Shown one piece after another: positions 25,290 through 33,893 of a stretch of 52,948 nucleotides of DNA. Below the pieces are notes generated by a model. That model searched no databases, was not told the origin of the DNA, and saw nothing but the letters and a program-made list of their open reading frames with translations. The stretch spans positions 1 to 52,948 of the forward strand of contig DAIRGS010000007.1 in assembly GCA_036794395.1 (NCBI GenBank). The letters run 5' to 3'. Source of the DNA: DASXMX01 sp036794395. GTDB taxonomy: Bacteria > Planctomycetota > Phycisphaerae > Tepidisphaerales > Tepidisphaeraceae. Every line of letters starts with the position of its first letter. Position 1 is the stretch's first letter. A program made the translations under genes and the position numbers.

Positions 25290-26309
25290 TCAATGAATCA
25301 CCGACGCAAATTGAAGCAGGACGGTGCGGATATCCGACGAGGTGATTTCCAGGTGAGTGACAGCGCGGATTGAATCCGGCCCGGTGCCGAAAACCAGGAC
25401 GCCGCGCTCCTTCAGTTTCGCGACGATTGGCCCCGCTTCCTTGTCCTTGATTCGGAATCGGACGATGTTGGTCTGGAGCGGCTCGCCCTGGAGTTCAACG
25501 CCTTTGATTGATGCCAATCCCTCGGCCAATTTCTTCGCGTTGGCGTGATCCTCGCTCATTCGGTGCCGATGATTTCTCAGTGCATACAGCGCGCCCGCCG
25601 CGAGAATCCCGGCTTGGCGCATCCCCCCGCCCCACATCTTTCGAAATCGCCGGCCGCGCTCGATGAACGCCCGTGGGCCGACCAGCGCGGAACCCACCGG
25701 CGCGCCCAGGCCCTTGGAAAAACACACGCTGAGCGAATCGCAATGCGATGCGAATTGCTTTTCAGAAATGCCGCTTGCGACGGCAGCGTTCCATAATCGA
25801 GCTCCATCCATGTGCATCGCGATGCCGCGTGATCGAGCGGCGTTGGAAAGTTCAGATAATGTGCCAATGGGCCACACACTGCCCGATCCGGCATTGTTGG
25901 TATTTTCCACGCACACAACTTTGACTGGAGAAAAATGCACATCCTCCGGGCGCAGTTGCGCGAGCACGTGCGCGGCGGTGAAAATCCCGCGATGCCCATG
26001 AATGAGCCGGCACGTAACGCCGCTCAACGCCGCGGCGCCGCCCGCTTCGTGATTGAAAATGTGAGCGCCGGCTTCCAGCAGAATCTCATCCCCGCTGCTG
26101 GCGTGGAGCCGGACAGCCAACTCGTTGCCCATCGTTCCCGAGGGGACGAACAACGCCGCTTCCTTGCCAAGCAACTCTGCTGTTTCCTGTTCAAGTGCGA
26201 TGACCGTGGGATCTTCGCCAAAAACATCGTCGCCCACCTCGGCCTCGGCCATGGCCTTTCGCATCGCGGGGGTTGGGCGAGTCACAGTATCGCTGCGCAG
26301 ATCGATCAT
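25290..26309 (-). CDS. ltaE: Low-specificity L-threonine aldolase
   Basis: A PLP fold-type I enzyme that splits L-threonine/allo-threonine to glycine and acetaldehyde. The 339 residues are the family length. Signatures: MIDLRSDTVTRPTPAMR at the N-terminus, VGDDVFGEDPTV, FVPSGTMGN, HMDGARLWNA and the PLP lysine in FSKGLGAPVGS (about residue 200). Because the family includes beta-hydroxy amino acid aldolases with varied stereospecificity, the exact substrate preference is open. It begins 3 bases after the stop of the LysE-type gene, so the two are co-transcribed; an amino acid exporter beside an amino-acid-degrading enzyme is a sensible pairing. Confidence 0.93.
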   Translation of the reverse strand: MIDLRSDTVTRPTPAMRKAMAEAEVGDDVFGEDPTVIALEQETAELLGKEAALFVPSGTMGNELAVRLHASSGDEILLEAGAHIFNHEAGGAAALSGVTCRLIHGHRGIFTAAHVLAQLRPEDVHFSPVKVVCVENTNNAGSGSVWPIGTLSELSNAARSRGIAMHMDGARLWNAAVASGISEKQFASHCDSLSVCFSKGLGAPVGSALVGPRAFIERGRRFRKMWGGGMRQAGILAAGALYALRNHRHRMSEDHANAKKLAEGLASIKGVELQGEPLQTNIVRFRIKDKEAGPIVAKLKERGVLVFGTGPDSIRAVTHLEITSSDIRTVLLQFASVIH

Positions 26310-26312
26310 GAC

Positions 26313-26963
26313 CTAAGCGTATCCCAAGGTACGGCACAGGTGCCAGACGCCCAGGGCCGCAAATCCCAGCAGCATGATTCCGCCGACCCAATCCGCCAGC
26401 GCTAGCCACCAGGGCTTCCGCCATTTGCCCAGCACCAGAAGTAACATGCAGAAAAAAAGTACCCATGCGATCGTTCCGAAAAAGACGCCGGCGCAGATCA
26501 CTGGCAGATCCCGTGAAGGATCCTTCGTGATCGATCCCACCGCGCCCGGAACCGCGATGAACCAGAAAGCCAGCGTCATCGGGTTTAAGAGCGTCATCAA
26601 CAGGCCGGTGAGATAGGCCCCGTGAACACTGCGAGGTTGCGATTGATCTAGCAGGACATCATCCGATACGGCTTGCCGGGCGCTGCGGATCGACATGACG
26701 CCGAGGAAGGTCAAAAACAGCAGACCCGCGACCTCAAGAGGGATCTGGAGAAATGGGCGATTCAAAACGGGGCGCAACCCCAGGCTGCTGAGGATCGCGT
26801 AGGTGACGTCAATCGTGACCGCCCCGCAGCCCAGCGCAAATCCATTGCCGAAGCCGGTGCGCAACACACGGCGCGCCATTTCGACATTCACCGGCCCAAT
26901 CGGCACCGCCGCGCCGAGGCCCAGCGCCAATCCTTGTAAAATCAGTCGTGCGGAAAATATCAT
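26313..26963 (-). CDS. LysE family amino acid/metabolite exporter
   Basis: 216 residues with about six hydrophobic helices. The N-terminal signature GLGAAVPIGPVNVEMARRVLRTG is the LysE/RhtB P-I-G-P-V/N pattern, followed by LLMTLLNPMTLAFWF, the second conserved block. Members export basic or neutral amino acids and related compounds across the inner membrane. I chose the ATG at 26963 over a TTG at 27011, as homologues start just before the first helix. No strong SD. Threonine aldolase follows 3 bases downstream and a membrane protein gene lies 54 bases upstream in the same direction, giving a likely three-gene unit. Confidence 0.88.
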   Translation of the reverse strand: MIFSARLILQGLALGLGAAVPIGPVNVEMARRVLRTGFGNGFALGCGAVTIDVTYAILSSLGLRPVLNRPFLQIPLEVAGLLFLTFLGVMSIRSARQAVSDDVLLDQSQPRSVHGAYLTGLLMTLLNPMTLAFWFIAVPGAVGSITKDPSRDLPVICAGVFFGTIAWVLFFCMLLLVLGKWRKPWWLALADWVGGIMLLGFAALGVWHLCRTLGYA

Positions 26964-27017
26964 CGGACTGGAGAGCAGAATCGCAAACGCGCGAATTGGC
27001 AAATTCGGCAACGGGCC

Positions 27018-27578
27018 TTATTCCGCGCCATTCAAACCAGTGGCGTTTCGCCCCGCCCACATCAGGCAAATCCCCCAGACATGAACCATGCCGAATCCCC
27101 ATTGCACGGTTGTACTGAGAAGATAAATCCGGTGGAGAAAATCGAATCGATCGACATCGAGAATCTCGCGGACAGGTTGAGTGATCAGCAGCCGGTCGAG
27201 CATCGGATGCATGACGAATAGTTCGATCTCGATCGCGACCATTACAACCCAGCTCATCACCAGCATTCTTCGAACGAAGCGGCTGCTGCTTCGCCATCCC
27301 AGGGCGATATTCGCCAGGAATATAGAGAGCGCGGCCACCCCCGCCACATTCAGCCAATAGGTCACGCGCTGCGTAATGAATCCAACGGCGCGATGCGTGC
27401 CGAGCACCTCGACGCCCATCGGAATCGCAACGCCCGAGTAAAACGTGAAGCCCCCCAGCCAGAATGCGATCGCGGCGATCACCAAAAAATTTCGACCGGC
27501 CGACGCTGTTGTCAGCACAGATCGCGCAACCGGGCACGCGCTGCTATGCTCCTGCGTCGGTGGTGAAATGGGGTTCAT
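27018..27578 (-). CDS. Unrecognised membrane protein (four predicted helices)
   Basis: About 186 residues from the ATG at 27578. Hydrophobic segments occur at NFLVIAAIAFWLGGFTFYSGVAI, YWLNVAGVAALSIFLANIAL, MLVMSWVVMVAIEIELFVMH and LLSTTVQWGFGMVHVWGICLMW, fitting four transmembrane helices. Position patterns (HRAVGFITQRVTYWLN; a His in each of the last two helices) recall small DUF4149-like or heme/copper-related membrane proteins, but I cannot assign it. The open frame runs to 27734, but the upstream residues are not hydrophobic or conserved-looking and would overlap the divergent lipoprotein gene. An alternative ATG is at 27596. Confidence 0.7.
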   Translation of the reverse strand: MNPISPPTQEHSSACPVARSVLTTASAGRNFLVIAAIAFWLGGFTFYSGVAIPMGVEVLGTHRAVGFITQRVTYWLNVAGVAALSIFLANIALGWRSSSRFVRRMLVMSWVVMVAIEIELFVMHPMLDRLLITQPVREILDVDRFDFLHRIYLLSTTVQWGFGMVHVWGICLMWAGRNATGLNGAE

Positions 27579-27594
27579 GGCGTTGGACTGCAAC

Positions 27595-28302
27595 ATGCAA
27601 GTGCATTGTATATCTCCCGGCAAATCGCGTGTTGTGGCCAAGCCGATTCTGACGCGATTTGTGGCCTCAATCGGTTTCTTTTTCGCAATCTTTCTGGTCG
27701 GTTGCCAGTCCTTGCCGCCCGGCGATCTACACACGATCGAAGCGCCCTCATATTCATCACGGATTGGTCATGTTTACCTCATCCGCGGTTGGAGGGATTT
27801 GTGGTCGAGCGGCATCGACCGGCTTGCGATGGAAATGCGCCAGGACGGGTTGAATGCCCAAGCTTTTCGAGCCGCACAATGGCGTGAACTTGCCGATGCC
27901 ATCGATCGATCACATCAATCGCAAGACAACCCGATCGTTCTAATCGGTTTTTCGTATGGCGCGGATGATGCGATTGAAGTCTCGCGCCGCCTGCATCAGC
28001 CGATCGATCTGCTCATTGCGATCGATCCGGTGACCCCGCCAATCGTGCCGGGCAACGTTCGGATGTGTTATGACTTTTATGAGACCAATGGTTTTTGGGA
28101 TGTGTTCCCATGGCTACGGGGAATCGCCCTGAACTCGGATGCAAAGTCCAATCTGGTCAACATCGATCTTCGCAAGCAGCGGGAGGATTTGATTGAATCG
28201 GATACCGCCCACTCGAATATCGCGGGCAACGTGAAATTACATCGTGAGATCATCAAGATGGTCCTCGCGGTTTGCACGCTTCGGGCTGCAACTCGGCCCT
28301 GA
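27595..28302 (+). CDS. Lipoprotein with alpha/beta-hydrolase-type fold
   Basis: About 235 residues. A lipoprotein signal ends in FAIFLVGC-QS (lipobox LVGC), so the mature protein should be lipid-anchored at residue Cys. The body has an alpha/beta-hydrolase core: HVYLIRGWRDLWSSGID, a nucleophile-elbow-like LIGFSYGADDA (Gly-x-Ser-x-Gly), and DLLIAIDPV. A late His (AHSNI or KLHREII) could complete a triad. The start is uncertain: ATG 27595, ATG 27577, or GTG 27634, which gives the tidiest lipoprotein leader. No SD marks any of them. Divergent from the membrane protein gene with almost no intergenic space. An inverted-repeat element follows 4 bases after the stop. Confidence 0.75.
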   Translation: MQVHCISPGKSRVVAKPILTRFVASIGFFFAIFLVGCQSLPPGDLHTIEAPSYSSRIGHVYLIRGWRDLWSSGIDRLAMEMRQDGLNAQAFRAAQWRELADAIDRSHQSQDNPIVLIGFSYGADDAIEVSRRLHQPIDLLIAIDPVTPPIVPGNVRMCYDFYETNGFWDVFPWLRGIALNSDAKSNLVNIDLRKQREDLIESDTAHSNIAGNVKLHREIIKMVLAVCTLRAATRP

Positions 28303-28305
28303 CGT

Positions 28306-28374
28306 GGGAGTGTGAGGCTCCTGCCGAGCGGGATTGTCGCGCGACAAATCGCTCGGCGGGAGCCTCGCACTCCC
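28306..28374. repeat. Inverted repeat GGGAGTGYGAGGCTCCTGCC, copy 2
   Basis: Arms 28306-28329 and 28351-28374 pair over 24 bases, with two G-T wobbles in RNA. The spacer contains a second perfect palindrome, TTGTCGC/GCGACAA (28334-28347), so the whole unit folds as one long hairpin. Arms match those of copy 1 at 20717-20786. It lies between two genes on the same strand. Confidence 0.87.
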
Positions 28375-28453
28375 TGAGAGGACATTTGCAATTGCTGCGA
28401 TGAATTTGCCTGGGCTTGCCACATGCCCTCACCGGCAACATGATGATGCAACT

Positions 28454-29122
28454 ATGCGAATCCAACCGCCCATCATTCAAATCGCCATCGATCTTCCCGA
28501 TATCAACGACGCATTGAAGCTTGCCGAGATCGGGGTGAAAGCCGGGGTGGATTGGCTTGAAGCGGGAACGCCACTGATTATCCGACGGGGAGCGGATGCA
28601 ATCGGTGCGATTGCCCGGGCGTTCCCGGAGATGCCCGTTCTGGCCGACTACAAAACGATGGACTCTGGCGGCCGAAACGTTCAACTCACCGCCGAACAGG
28701 GTGGAAAGCTGATGACGGTTTGCGCCGGCGCGTGCGATGAAACCATCGCCGCAGCTGTCGCGGCTTCAAAGGAAACGGGTGTGCTGGTTGTGATTGATAC
28801 GATCGGCGTGCGCGATCAGGCCGGCCGGGCGCGCGAAGTTGAGAAGATGGGTGTGGACAGCGTCTACATCCATTATGGCGCCGATCAACGCCGAGCGGAT
28901 TCAACGCGCGATGCAACGCAGTGGATTCCGGCGGTGGGAGCGGCCGTCAAAGTGCCGGTTGGAGCAGCCACATTCGGCATCGAAGACGCCGTGAAGGCCG
29001 CCAGCCTTGGCGCGGATGTGATGGTGATCGGCCACCCGCTCATTTCATGCGCCGATCCCCTTTCAGCCCTGCGCGAATACTGCCTTCGCGTTCGAGAAGC
29101 GTATAAGCCGCGAGCGAAGTAA
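28454..29122 (+). CDS. 3-hexulose-6-phosphate synthase-like (OMP decarboxylase superfamily)
   Basis: 222 residues from the ATG at 28454; the upstream in-frame ATG at 28334 lies inside the repeat and adds unrelated residues. The TIM-barrel of the HPS/KGPDC/OMPDC suprafamily is evident: IQIAIDLPD at strand 1, DWLEAGTPLI, the catalytic D-x-K-x-x-D motif (D65, K67, D70 in ADYKTMDSGG), VIDTIGV and HYGADQR. Known members fix formaldehyde onto ribulose-5-phosphate (HPS) or decarboxylate 3-keto-gulonate-6-phosphate; the sequence alone does not choose. No 6-phospho-3-hexuloisomerase gene is adjacent, so a complete ribulose monophosphate cycle is not shown here. Confidence 0.82.
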   Translation: MRIQPPIIQIAIDLPDINDALKLAEIGVKAGVDWLEAGTPLIIRRGADAIGAIARAFPEMPVLADYKTMDSGGRNVQLTAEQGGKLMTVCAGACDETIAAAVAASKETGVLVVIDTIGVRDQAGRAREVEKMGVDSVYIHYGADQRRADSTRDATQWIPAVGAAVKVPVGAATFGIEDAVKAASLGADVMVIGHPLISCADPLSALREYCLRVREAYKPRAK

Positions 29123-29159
29123 GGATTTGCACGAAGCACGCTCATTACAATCCAAATTC

Positions 29160-29567
29160 GCCACAGATAAACAAAGATGGACACAGATAAGACAAATGCG
29201 CGCCGTTCTTTATGACCGTGCGCAATTCCACGCCATAATTTTTTAAGTGGCACGGCCTTCCAGGCCGTGGTCGGGGACGCTTCGGGTCCGGTAACGGGTG
29301 AGATGTGGGAAAACCAACTCGCCGGAACCGGGCATTTTCTCCCGGCCAATTCAGAAGGTTGTCCAACTGTCGAAACCTGGTTTTCCCAAATCACACGAGT
29401 CGCTGGAGATCATGCCCCTCAATCATGGGCTGTCTTCGACCCTGAGGCTCAGACCCGAAGGGGAAGCCCATGCCACGAAAAGGCGCGGAATCGCGCACAG
29501 TCATTTTGATGGATAATTTATGCCATCGTTTTCGCATTATCTGCGTTCATCTGTGTCCATCTGTGGC
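29160..29567. repeat. Large imperfect palindromic element, about 408 bp
   Basis: The 509-base gap between the HPS-like gene and glpD holds no plausible gene. It consists of nested inverted pairs around one centre. Pair 1 is 29160-29190 with 29537-29567 (GCCACAGAT... and ...ATCTGTGGC). Pair 2 is 29212-29234 with 29482-29504 (20 of 23, all differences transitions). Pair 3 is 29248-29262 with 29462-29476 (GTGGCAYGG). Pair 4 is 29306-29316 with 29378-29388 (TGGGAAAACCA, perfect). The outer ATCTGTG-type arms resemble a common environmental-genome repeat. This looks like an aged hairpin element or MITE-like unit. From 29596 a CTCCGTGCCTCC...CTCCGTGG stretch follows. Confidence 0.75.
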
Positions 29568-29631
29568 AATAATTCTTCGAATTTCGAGGACCACTCCGTG
29601 CCTCCTTACCTCCGTGGTTGCATCTTCTGTT

Positions 29632-31197
29632 TTACGCCGGATGAACCAAATATCCTTGAGCGATGTCAGTAAATTCCGCCACCTGCTCCCTCGCCCACGC
29701 CTCGTCCTTCCCTAATTCCTCCGCCATGATCCGTGCAACGTCGGGAGCCATGGCCAGCGCCGCGCGGGCGTTTAGGAATAGCGCCCGCGTTCGGCGGGCC
29801 AGCACATCGTCAACCGTGCGGGCCATTTCGTGACGCACCGCCCAGACCACTTGTGCCGCGTAGATCGGTAACGCAGGGTGCAACTGCCGGGCAAGGTCGG
29901 GATTGGCGTCCATCAATTCGCGGATCTGGGCGGCATCCGAGCCGTAATACTTCAATTCGCCGAACTGTTCGGCATTCTCATGCCAGCCGTGAATTCTCAA
30001 CGTTTTGGTGACGCACGGTTGCTCTTCGAGCTTCCCGAGCGTGGCGGCATGATCCACGCAGTCCTCGGCCATCCGCCGGTATGTCGTCCACTTTCCGCCC
30101 GCGATCGTAAGCAGACCGGATTTGGATACGTGAATCGTGTGATCGCGCGAAAGGGCCGCCGTGCTTCCCGCGGACGCCTTAACCAGCGGCCTGATCCCCG
30201 CAAAGACGCTCAGCACGTCGCTTCTTGCCGGCGGCTTATGCAGGTATTGAGCAGCCGTCTCCAGAATAAAATCGATCTCCTGCTCCATCGCCACCGGTTC
30301 AAGCGTGGCCTCCTTCACCTCGGTATCGGTCGTCCCCAGCAGTGCGTGGTTGTGCCAGGGAATCGCGAACATCACCCGGCCATCACTGGTGCGCGGCACC
30401 ATAATCGCCGCGTTGCCCGGAAGAAAACTTCGATCCAGAACAACATGCACCCCCTGACTCGGCGCGATCATCGGCTCGGTGCCCGGCTCATCGATTCGCC
30501 GGATTGCATCGCTGAAGGCGCCCGTGGCATTAATCACGCTTCGGGCCGCAATGATGTGCCGTGTTCCGCTCTCCAGATCCTCGATCTCCATGCCGTTCAC
30601 AAACTGTTCTTCATCGCGCCTCAGCCCGACAACGCGCATGTAGTTTACGAGCGCGGCGCCGTGTGCGTCGGCGGTGCGGGCCAGATCGATCAGCAGGCGC
30701 GAATCGTCAAACTGCCCGTCGTAATAAAGAACGCCTCCCCGCAGGCCCTCCTGTTCCAGGGTCGGGATGCGTTCGAGAACTTCCTCCTTGGAAAGCAGCC
30801 GGGATTTACCAAACCCATACCGCCCGGCCAGCATGTCGTACACCTTCATGCCGATGCCGTAGAATGGAGTTTCCCACCATACATAATTGGGAACCACAAA
30901 TGCCTGATCGTGGACCAGGTGCGGCGCATTGCGACGGAGAATCCCCCGTTCGCGCAGCGCCTCCATCACCAGGGAAATATTCCCCTGCTGAAGGTATCGC
31001 ACGCCCCCGTGCACCAGTTTGGTGGATCGGCTGGAAGTGCCCTTTCCAAAATCGCTCTGCTCGACAAGGCAAACCGAATAGCCACGTGAAGCCGCGTCAA
31101 CGGCAATGCCCATCCCCGTCGCCCCGCCGCCGATGATGGCGATATCCCAGGGGCGGCCGTGATTCAGCAGACGCGAAAGTGAGGTGGGTCGATCCAT
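29632..31197 (-). CDS. glpD: Glycerol-3-phosphate dehydrogenase (FAD-dependent), GlpD
   Basis: This membrane-associated flavoenzyme oxidises glycerol-3-phosphate to DHAP and passes electrons to quinone. 521 residues. It has the FAD-binding IIGGGATGMGIAVDAASRGYSV (about 20-42), LVEQSDFGKGTSSRSTKLVHGGVRYL, INATGAFSD, and a C-terminal DAO_C-like helical region ending with VWAVRHEMARTVDDVLARRTR, all as in GlpD/GlpA-type enzymes. AAGG lies 8 bases before the ATG. It is the last gene of glpK-glpF-glpD and completes the route from external glycerol to glycolysis. The C-terminus lies next to the large palindromic element. Confidence 0.95.
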   Translation of the reverse strand: MDRPTSLSRLLNHGRPWDIAIIGGGATGMGIAVDAASRGYSVCLVEQSDFGKGTSSRSTKLVHGGVRYLQQGNISLVMEALRERGILRRNAPHLVHDQAFVVPNYVWWETPFYGIGMKVYDMLAGRYGFGKSRLLSKEEVLERIPTLEQEGLRGGVLYYDGQFDDSRLLIDLARTADAHGAALVNYMRVVGLRRDEEQFVNGMEIEDLESGTRHIIAARSVINATGAFSDAIRRIDEPGTEPMIAPSQGVHVVLDRSFLPGNAAIMVPRTSDGRVMFAIPWHNHALLGTTDTEVKEATLEPVAMEQEIDFILETAAQYLHKPPARSDVLSVFAGIRPLVKASAGSTAALSRDHTIHVSKSGLLTIAGGKWTTYRRMAEDCVDHAATLGKLEEQPCVTKTLRIHGWHENAEQFGELKYYGSDAAQIRELMDANPDLARQLHPALPIYAAQVVWAVRHEMARTVDDVLARRTRALFLNARAALAMAPDVARIMAEELGKDEAWAREQVAEFTDIAQGYLVHPA

Positions 31198-31239
31198 GAC
31201 GCTCGCCTTTTCTAAAACTTCAACATCGTAGCGTCCTGC

Positions 31240-31998
31240 TCAAGGCGTCGCGGCCGTGATCGCCCGGGCTGCCGCCGCGGCAAGTGCGCCGCCCACAATC
31301 GGAGCGACCACTGGAATCCAGGCGTAGCTCCAATCGCCATCACGCTTACCCTTAATTGGCAAAAACGCATGTGCCAATCGCGGGCCAAGATCGCGGGCGG
31401 GGTTGATTGCGTATCCGGTTGTGCCGCCGAGCGACATTCCGATCGCGAACACAAGCAGTCCGACCGGCAGCGCACCCAGCGTCCCCAATCCAATATTGAT
31501 TTTAGTTCCACCCGTCTGCTGCGGCAGCCAGGGAGAGGAAATCAAGAAGATCGGGAACACCAGTACAAACGTTCCAAGCATTTCGCAGAAGAACGCCGTT
31601 CGATAATTCGGAATCGCCGGCGAAGTACAGAAGCATGCCATCTTCAAATCCGGATCATCAGTCGCATTAAAATGATCGCGATAGAAAAGGTACACCAGCA
31701 CCGCTCCGACAATCGCGCCGATCATCTGCGCCAGGATGTACGATGGGACATCCTTCCAAAGCGTTTTCTTCCCAATCGCCATCGCGATTGTCACCGCCGG
31801 GTTCAGATGCGCGCTGCTAAACTCCGCCGTACAGAACACCCCAACGAATACCGCCATTCCCCAGCCAAATGTAATCACAATCCAACCGGCTCCGTGACCC
31901 TTTGTGCCTTTAAGCACGACGTTCGCCACCACTCCGTTACCCAGCAGAATCAAGATGGCCGTCCCGACCATCTCCGCAAAAAAAGGTGACATGTGCAT
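31240..31998 (-). CDS. glpF: Glycerol facilitator (aquaglyceroporin) GlpF
   Basis: 252-residue MIP-family channel with six helices and two half-helices. The NPA motifs are both present: SSAHLNPAVTIAMA in the first half and YAINPARDLGPR in the second. Asp after NPAR is the marker of glycerol facilitators rather than water-only aquaporins. Passive entry of glycerol is pulled by the kinase encoded just upstream. Either of two Met codons (ATG 31998 or two codons later) can start; AAGG is upstream. The 107 bases between glpK and glpF contain a repeat tract (32028-32100). Confidence 0.93.
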   Translation of the reverse strand: MHMSPFFAEMVGTAILILLGNGVVANVVLKGTKGHGAGWIVITFGWGMAVFVGVFCTAEFSSAHLNPAVTIAMAIGKKTLWKDVPSYILAQMIGAIVGAVLVYLFYRDHFNATDDPDLKMACFCTSPAIPNYRTAFFCEMLGTFVLVFPIFLISSPWLPQQTGGTKINIGLGTLGALPVGLLVFAIGMSLGGTTGYAINPARDLGPRLAHAFLPIKGKRDGDWSYAWIPVVAPIVGGALAAAAARAITAATP

Positions 31999-32027
31999 GA
32001 AAATGACCTTGCTCTAAACATCATTTG

Positions 32028-32100
32028 GTCAGTTGTCAGTGGTCAGTGGTCAGTGCATAAAAAGTCGCGCAACTGACAACTCACAACTGACAACTCACAA
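32028..32100. repeat. TGTCAGTGGTCAGT / ACTGACAACTCACA repeat tract
   Basis: Between glpK and glpF, units of GTCAGTTGTCAGTGGTCAGT on one side and AACTGACAACTCACAACTG on the other form tandem and mutually inverted copies around a short spacer. On the operon transcript this folds into a hairpin between two cotranscribed genes. Similar tracts occur widely in intergenic DNA of environmental bacteria, to my memory. It could adjust relative expression of glpK and glpF; that is inference. Confidence 0.8.
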
Positions 32101-32105
32101 CCCCC

Positions 32106-33623
32106 CTACCCCACCGTCCGAACATCGATCGTCGAATGCTCTTCCCAATCGCGCGACCGGCTGAGCGCTTCGCGCCACCGGCTGCGCCGATGCTCCACCT
32201 CGCTGCGCTTCATCGCCGGCTCGAATCGTCGCTCGATGGCCCATTTGGCGCTGACGTCTTTTTCATCCTTCCAATACCCTACCGCCAGCCCTGCCAGATA
32301 CGCGGCGCCGAGCGCGGTTGTTTCCGTGACCTTCGGCCGTACAACCGGCACCCCCAGCAGGTCGGCCTGAAACTGCATCAGCAGATTATTCGCCGACGCC
32401 CCGCCATCCACGCGAAGCTCCTTGATCTGCACCCCCGAGTCCTGCTGCATCACATCCAGAACATCGGCGACCTGATACGCGATGCTGTCAAGCGCAGCGC
32501 GGGCGAAGTGAGCGCCGGTGGTGCCGCGTGTGATGCCGGAAATTGTTCCGCGTGCGTATTGATCCCAGTGCGGCGCGCCCAGACCCGCGAAGGCCGGCAC
32601 CATGTAAACCCCTCCGCTGTCCGGAACCGTGCCGGCGAGTTTCTCAATTTCTGATGCTGATTTGACGATGCCCAGCCCATCCCGCAACCACTGCACAACC
32701 GCCCCGCCGATGAACACGCTTCCTTCCAGCGCATACTCGGTCTTCCCGCCCATCTGCCACGCCACCGTCGTCAGCAGCTTGTGCTTGGAGGCCGTGGGCT
32801 CCTGCCCGATATTCATGAGCATGAAACAGCCGGTTCCATACGTGTTTTTGGCCAGCCCGCGAGAAAAGCAAGTTTGCCCAAACAGCGCCGCCTGCTGATC
32901 GCCCGCAATTCCCGCGATGCGGAGCGGCTTATCAAACACGCCTGCCGCTGTCTCCCCATAGACCTCGCTCGATCCCCGCACCTCCGGAAGCATCGAACGA
33001 GGCACGCCAATGACCTTGAGCAGATCATCGTCCCATTGGCGCGTGTGAATGTTGTAGAGCATCGTTCGCGATGCATTGGATGCATCGGTGATATGCGTCT
33101 CCCCACCCGTCAGCTTCCACATCAGCCATGCATCGATTGTTCCAAACGCCAGTTCGCCTTTTTCAGCACGCTGCCGAGCGCCCGGCACGTTGTCCAGCAG
33201 CCAGCGCACCTTGCTGCCCGAGAAATAAGCGTCAATCACCAGCCCGGTTTTCTGCTGCACGGGCGCGAGGTGCCCGTCCCGTTTGAGCTGATCGCAGAAC
33301 CCGGCGGTGCGCCGATCCTGCCAGACAATCGCGTGATGTATAGGCTCGCCGGTCTTTCGATCCCAAACGACAGCCGTCTCGCGCTGATTGGTAATCCCAA
33401 TCGCGGCTACATCCGCAGCCGAAACGCCGCCAGTCTTAAGCACCTCGATCGCCACCGCATGCTGCGATGCCCAGATCTCATTGGCATCATGCTCTACCCA
33501 CCCCGATTGCGGGAAGATCTGCCGAAACTCCCTTTGCGCCACTGCACAAATATGTCCACCCTCATCAAACAAGATCGCCCGGGAACTGGTCGTCCCCTGA
33601 TCGAGTGCCAGGATCAAAGCCAC
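32106..33623 (-). CDS. glpK: Glycerol kinase GlpK
   Basis: FGGY-family kinase that phosphorylates glycerol with ATP; 505 residues, full length. Clear motifs are LALDQGTTSSRAILFD at the N-terminus, GITNQRETAVVWDRKTG (about 78-94), KTYGTGCFMLMN, IAGDQQAALFGQ and DGGASANNLLMQFQ, matching the phosphate, glycerol and ATP contacts of the family. It starts at GTG with a near-ideal SD (AAGGAGG, 6 bases away). First gene of glpK-glpF-glpD. The 355-base region upstream must hold its promoter. No GlpR-type regulator is adjacent. Confidence 0.96.
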   Translation of the reverse strand: MALILALDQGTTSSRAILFDEGGHICAVAQREFRQIFPQSGWVEHDANEIWASQHAVAIEVLKTGGVSAADVAAIGITNQRETAVVWDRKTGEPIHHAIVWQDRRTAGFCDQLKRDGHLAPVQQKTGLVIDAYFSGSKVRWLLDNVPGARQRAEKGELAFGTIDAWLMWKLTGGETHITDASNASRTMLYNIHTRQWDDDLLKVIGVPRSMLPEVRGSSEVYGETAAGVFDKPLRIAGIAGDQQAALFGQTCFSRGLAKNTYGTGCFMLMNIGQEPTASKHKLLTTVAWQMGGKTEYALEGSVFIGGAVVQWLRDGLGIVKSASEIEKLAGTVPDSGGVYMVPAFAGLGAPHWDQYARGTISGITRGTTGAHFARAALDSIAYQVADVLDVMQQDSGVQIKELRVDGGASANNLLMQFQADLLGVPVVRPKVTETTALGAAYLAGLAVGYWKDEKDVSAKWAIERRFEPAMKRSEVEHRRSRWREALSRSRDWEEHSTIDVRTVG

Positions 33624-33893
33624 GCAATACCTCCTTCATTTCCGCCAGAATGGACCGGAAGAATAACAACTCAGGGCCGTACGCGAAAATCAAAACCGAA
33701 TTCACGCTGACCGTGGGGCCGTTGAGCATTTCAGCGACCGGTCCCCGATTTTCTACCCTGACACTCCCGAGAGAGGGCGAAGAGCACATTGCTGGCTAGC
33801 AACGCGCCGGTCACTTATTTCCAAGGAATTGCGCAGTATGCACGCCTTTGGCACGTATAGCCGAGGTCGCACTTTCGTAAATTGAATGGCATT
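33624..33893. other. Regulatory region between divergent glpK and the glycine-zipper gene
   Basis: No gene is seen in this 355-base divergent region. It contains the glpK SD (minus strand, about 33630-33636) and, further right, the sigma-54-like promoter listed separately. No clear GlpR-type operator palindrome or second promoter was found. Confidence 0.5.

Noticed and set aside
28334..28453. Upstream start of the HPS-like gene
   Set aside because: It lies inside the palindromic repeat, and the added 40 residues are not part of the barrel.
29878..31089. 403-residue open frame opposite glpD
   Set aside because: Antisense to a full-length, motif-complete GlpD. No domain recognised.
32781..33710. 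309-residue open frame opposite glpK
   Set aside because: Antisense to a clear glycerol kinase. Composition is Arg- and His-rich, no motifs.
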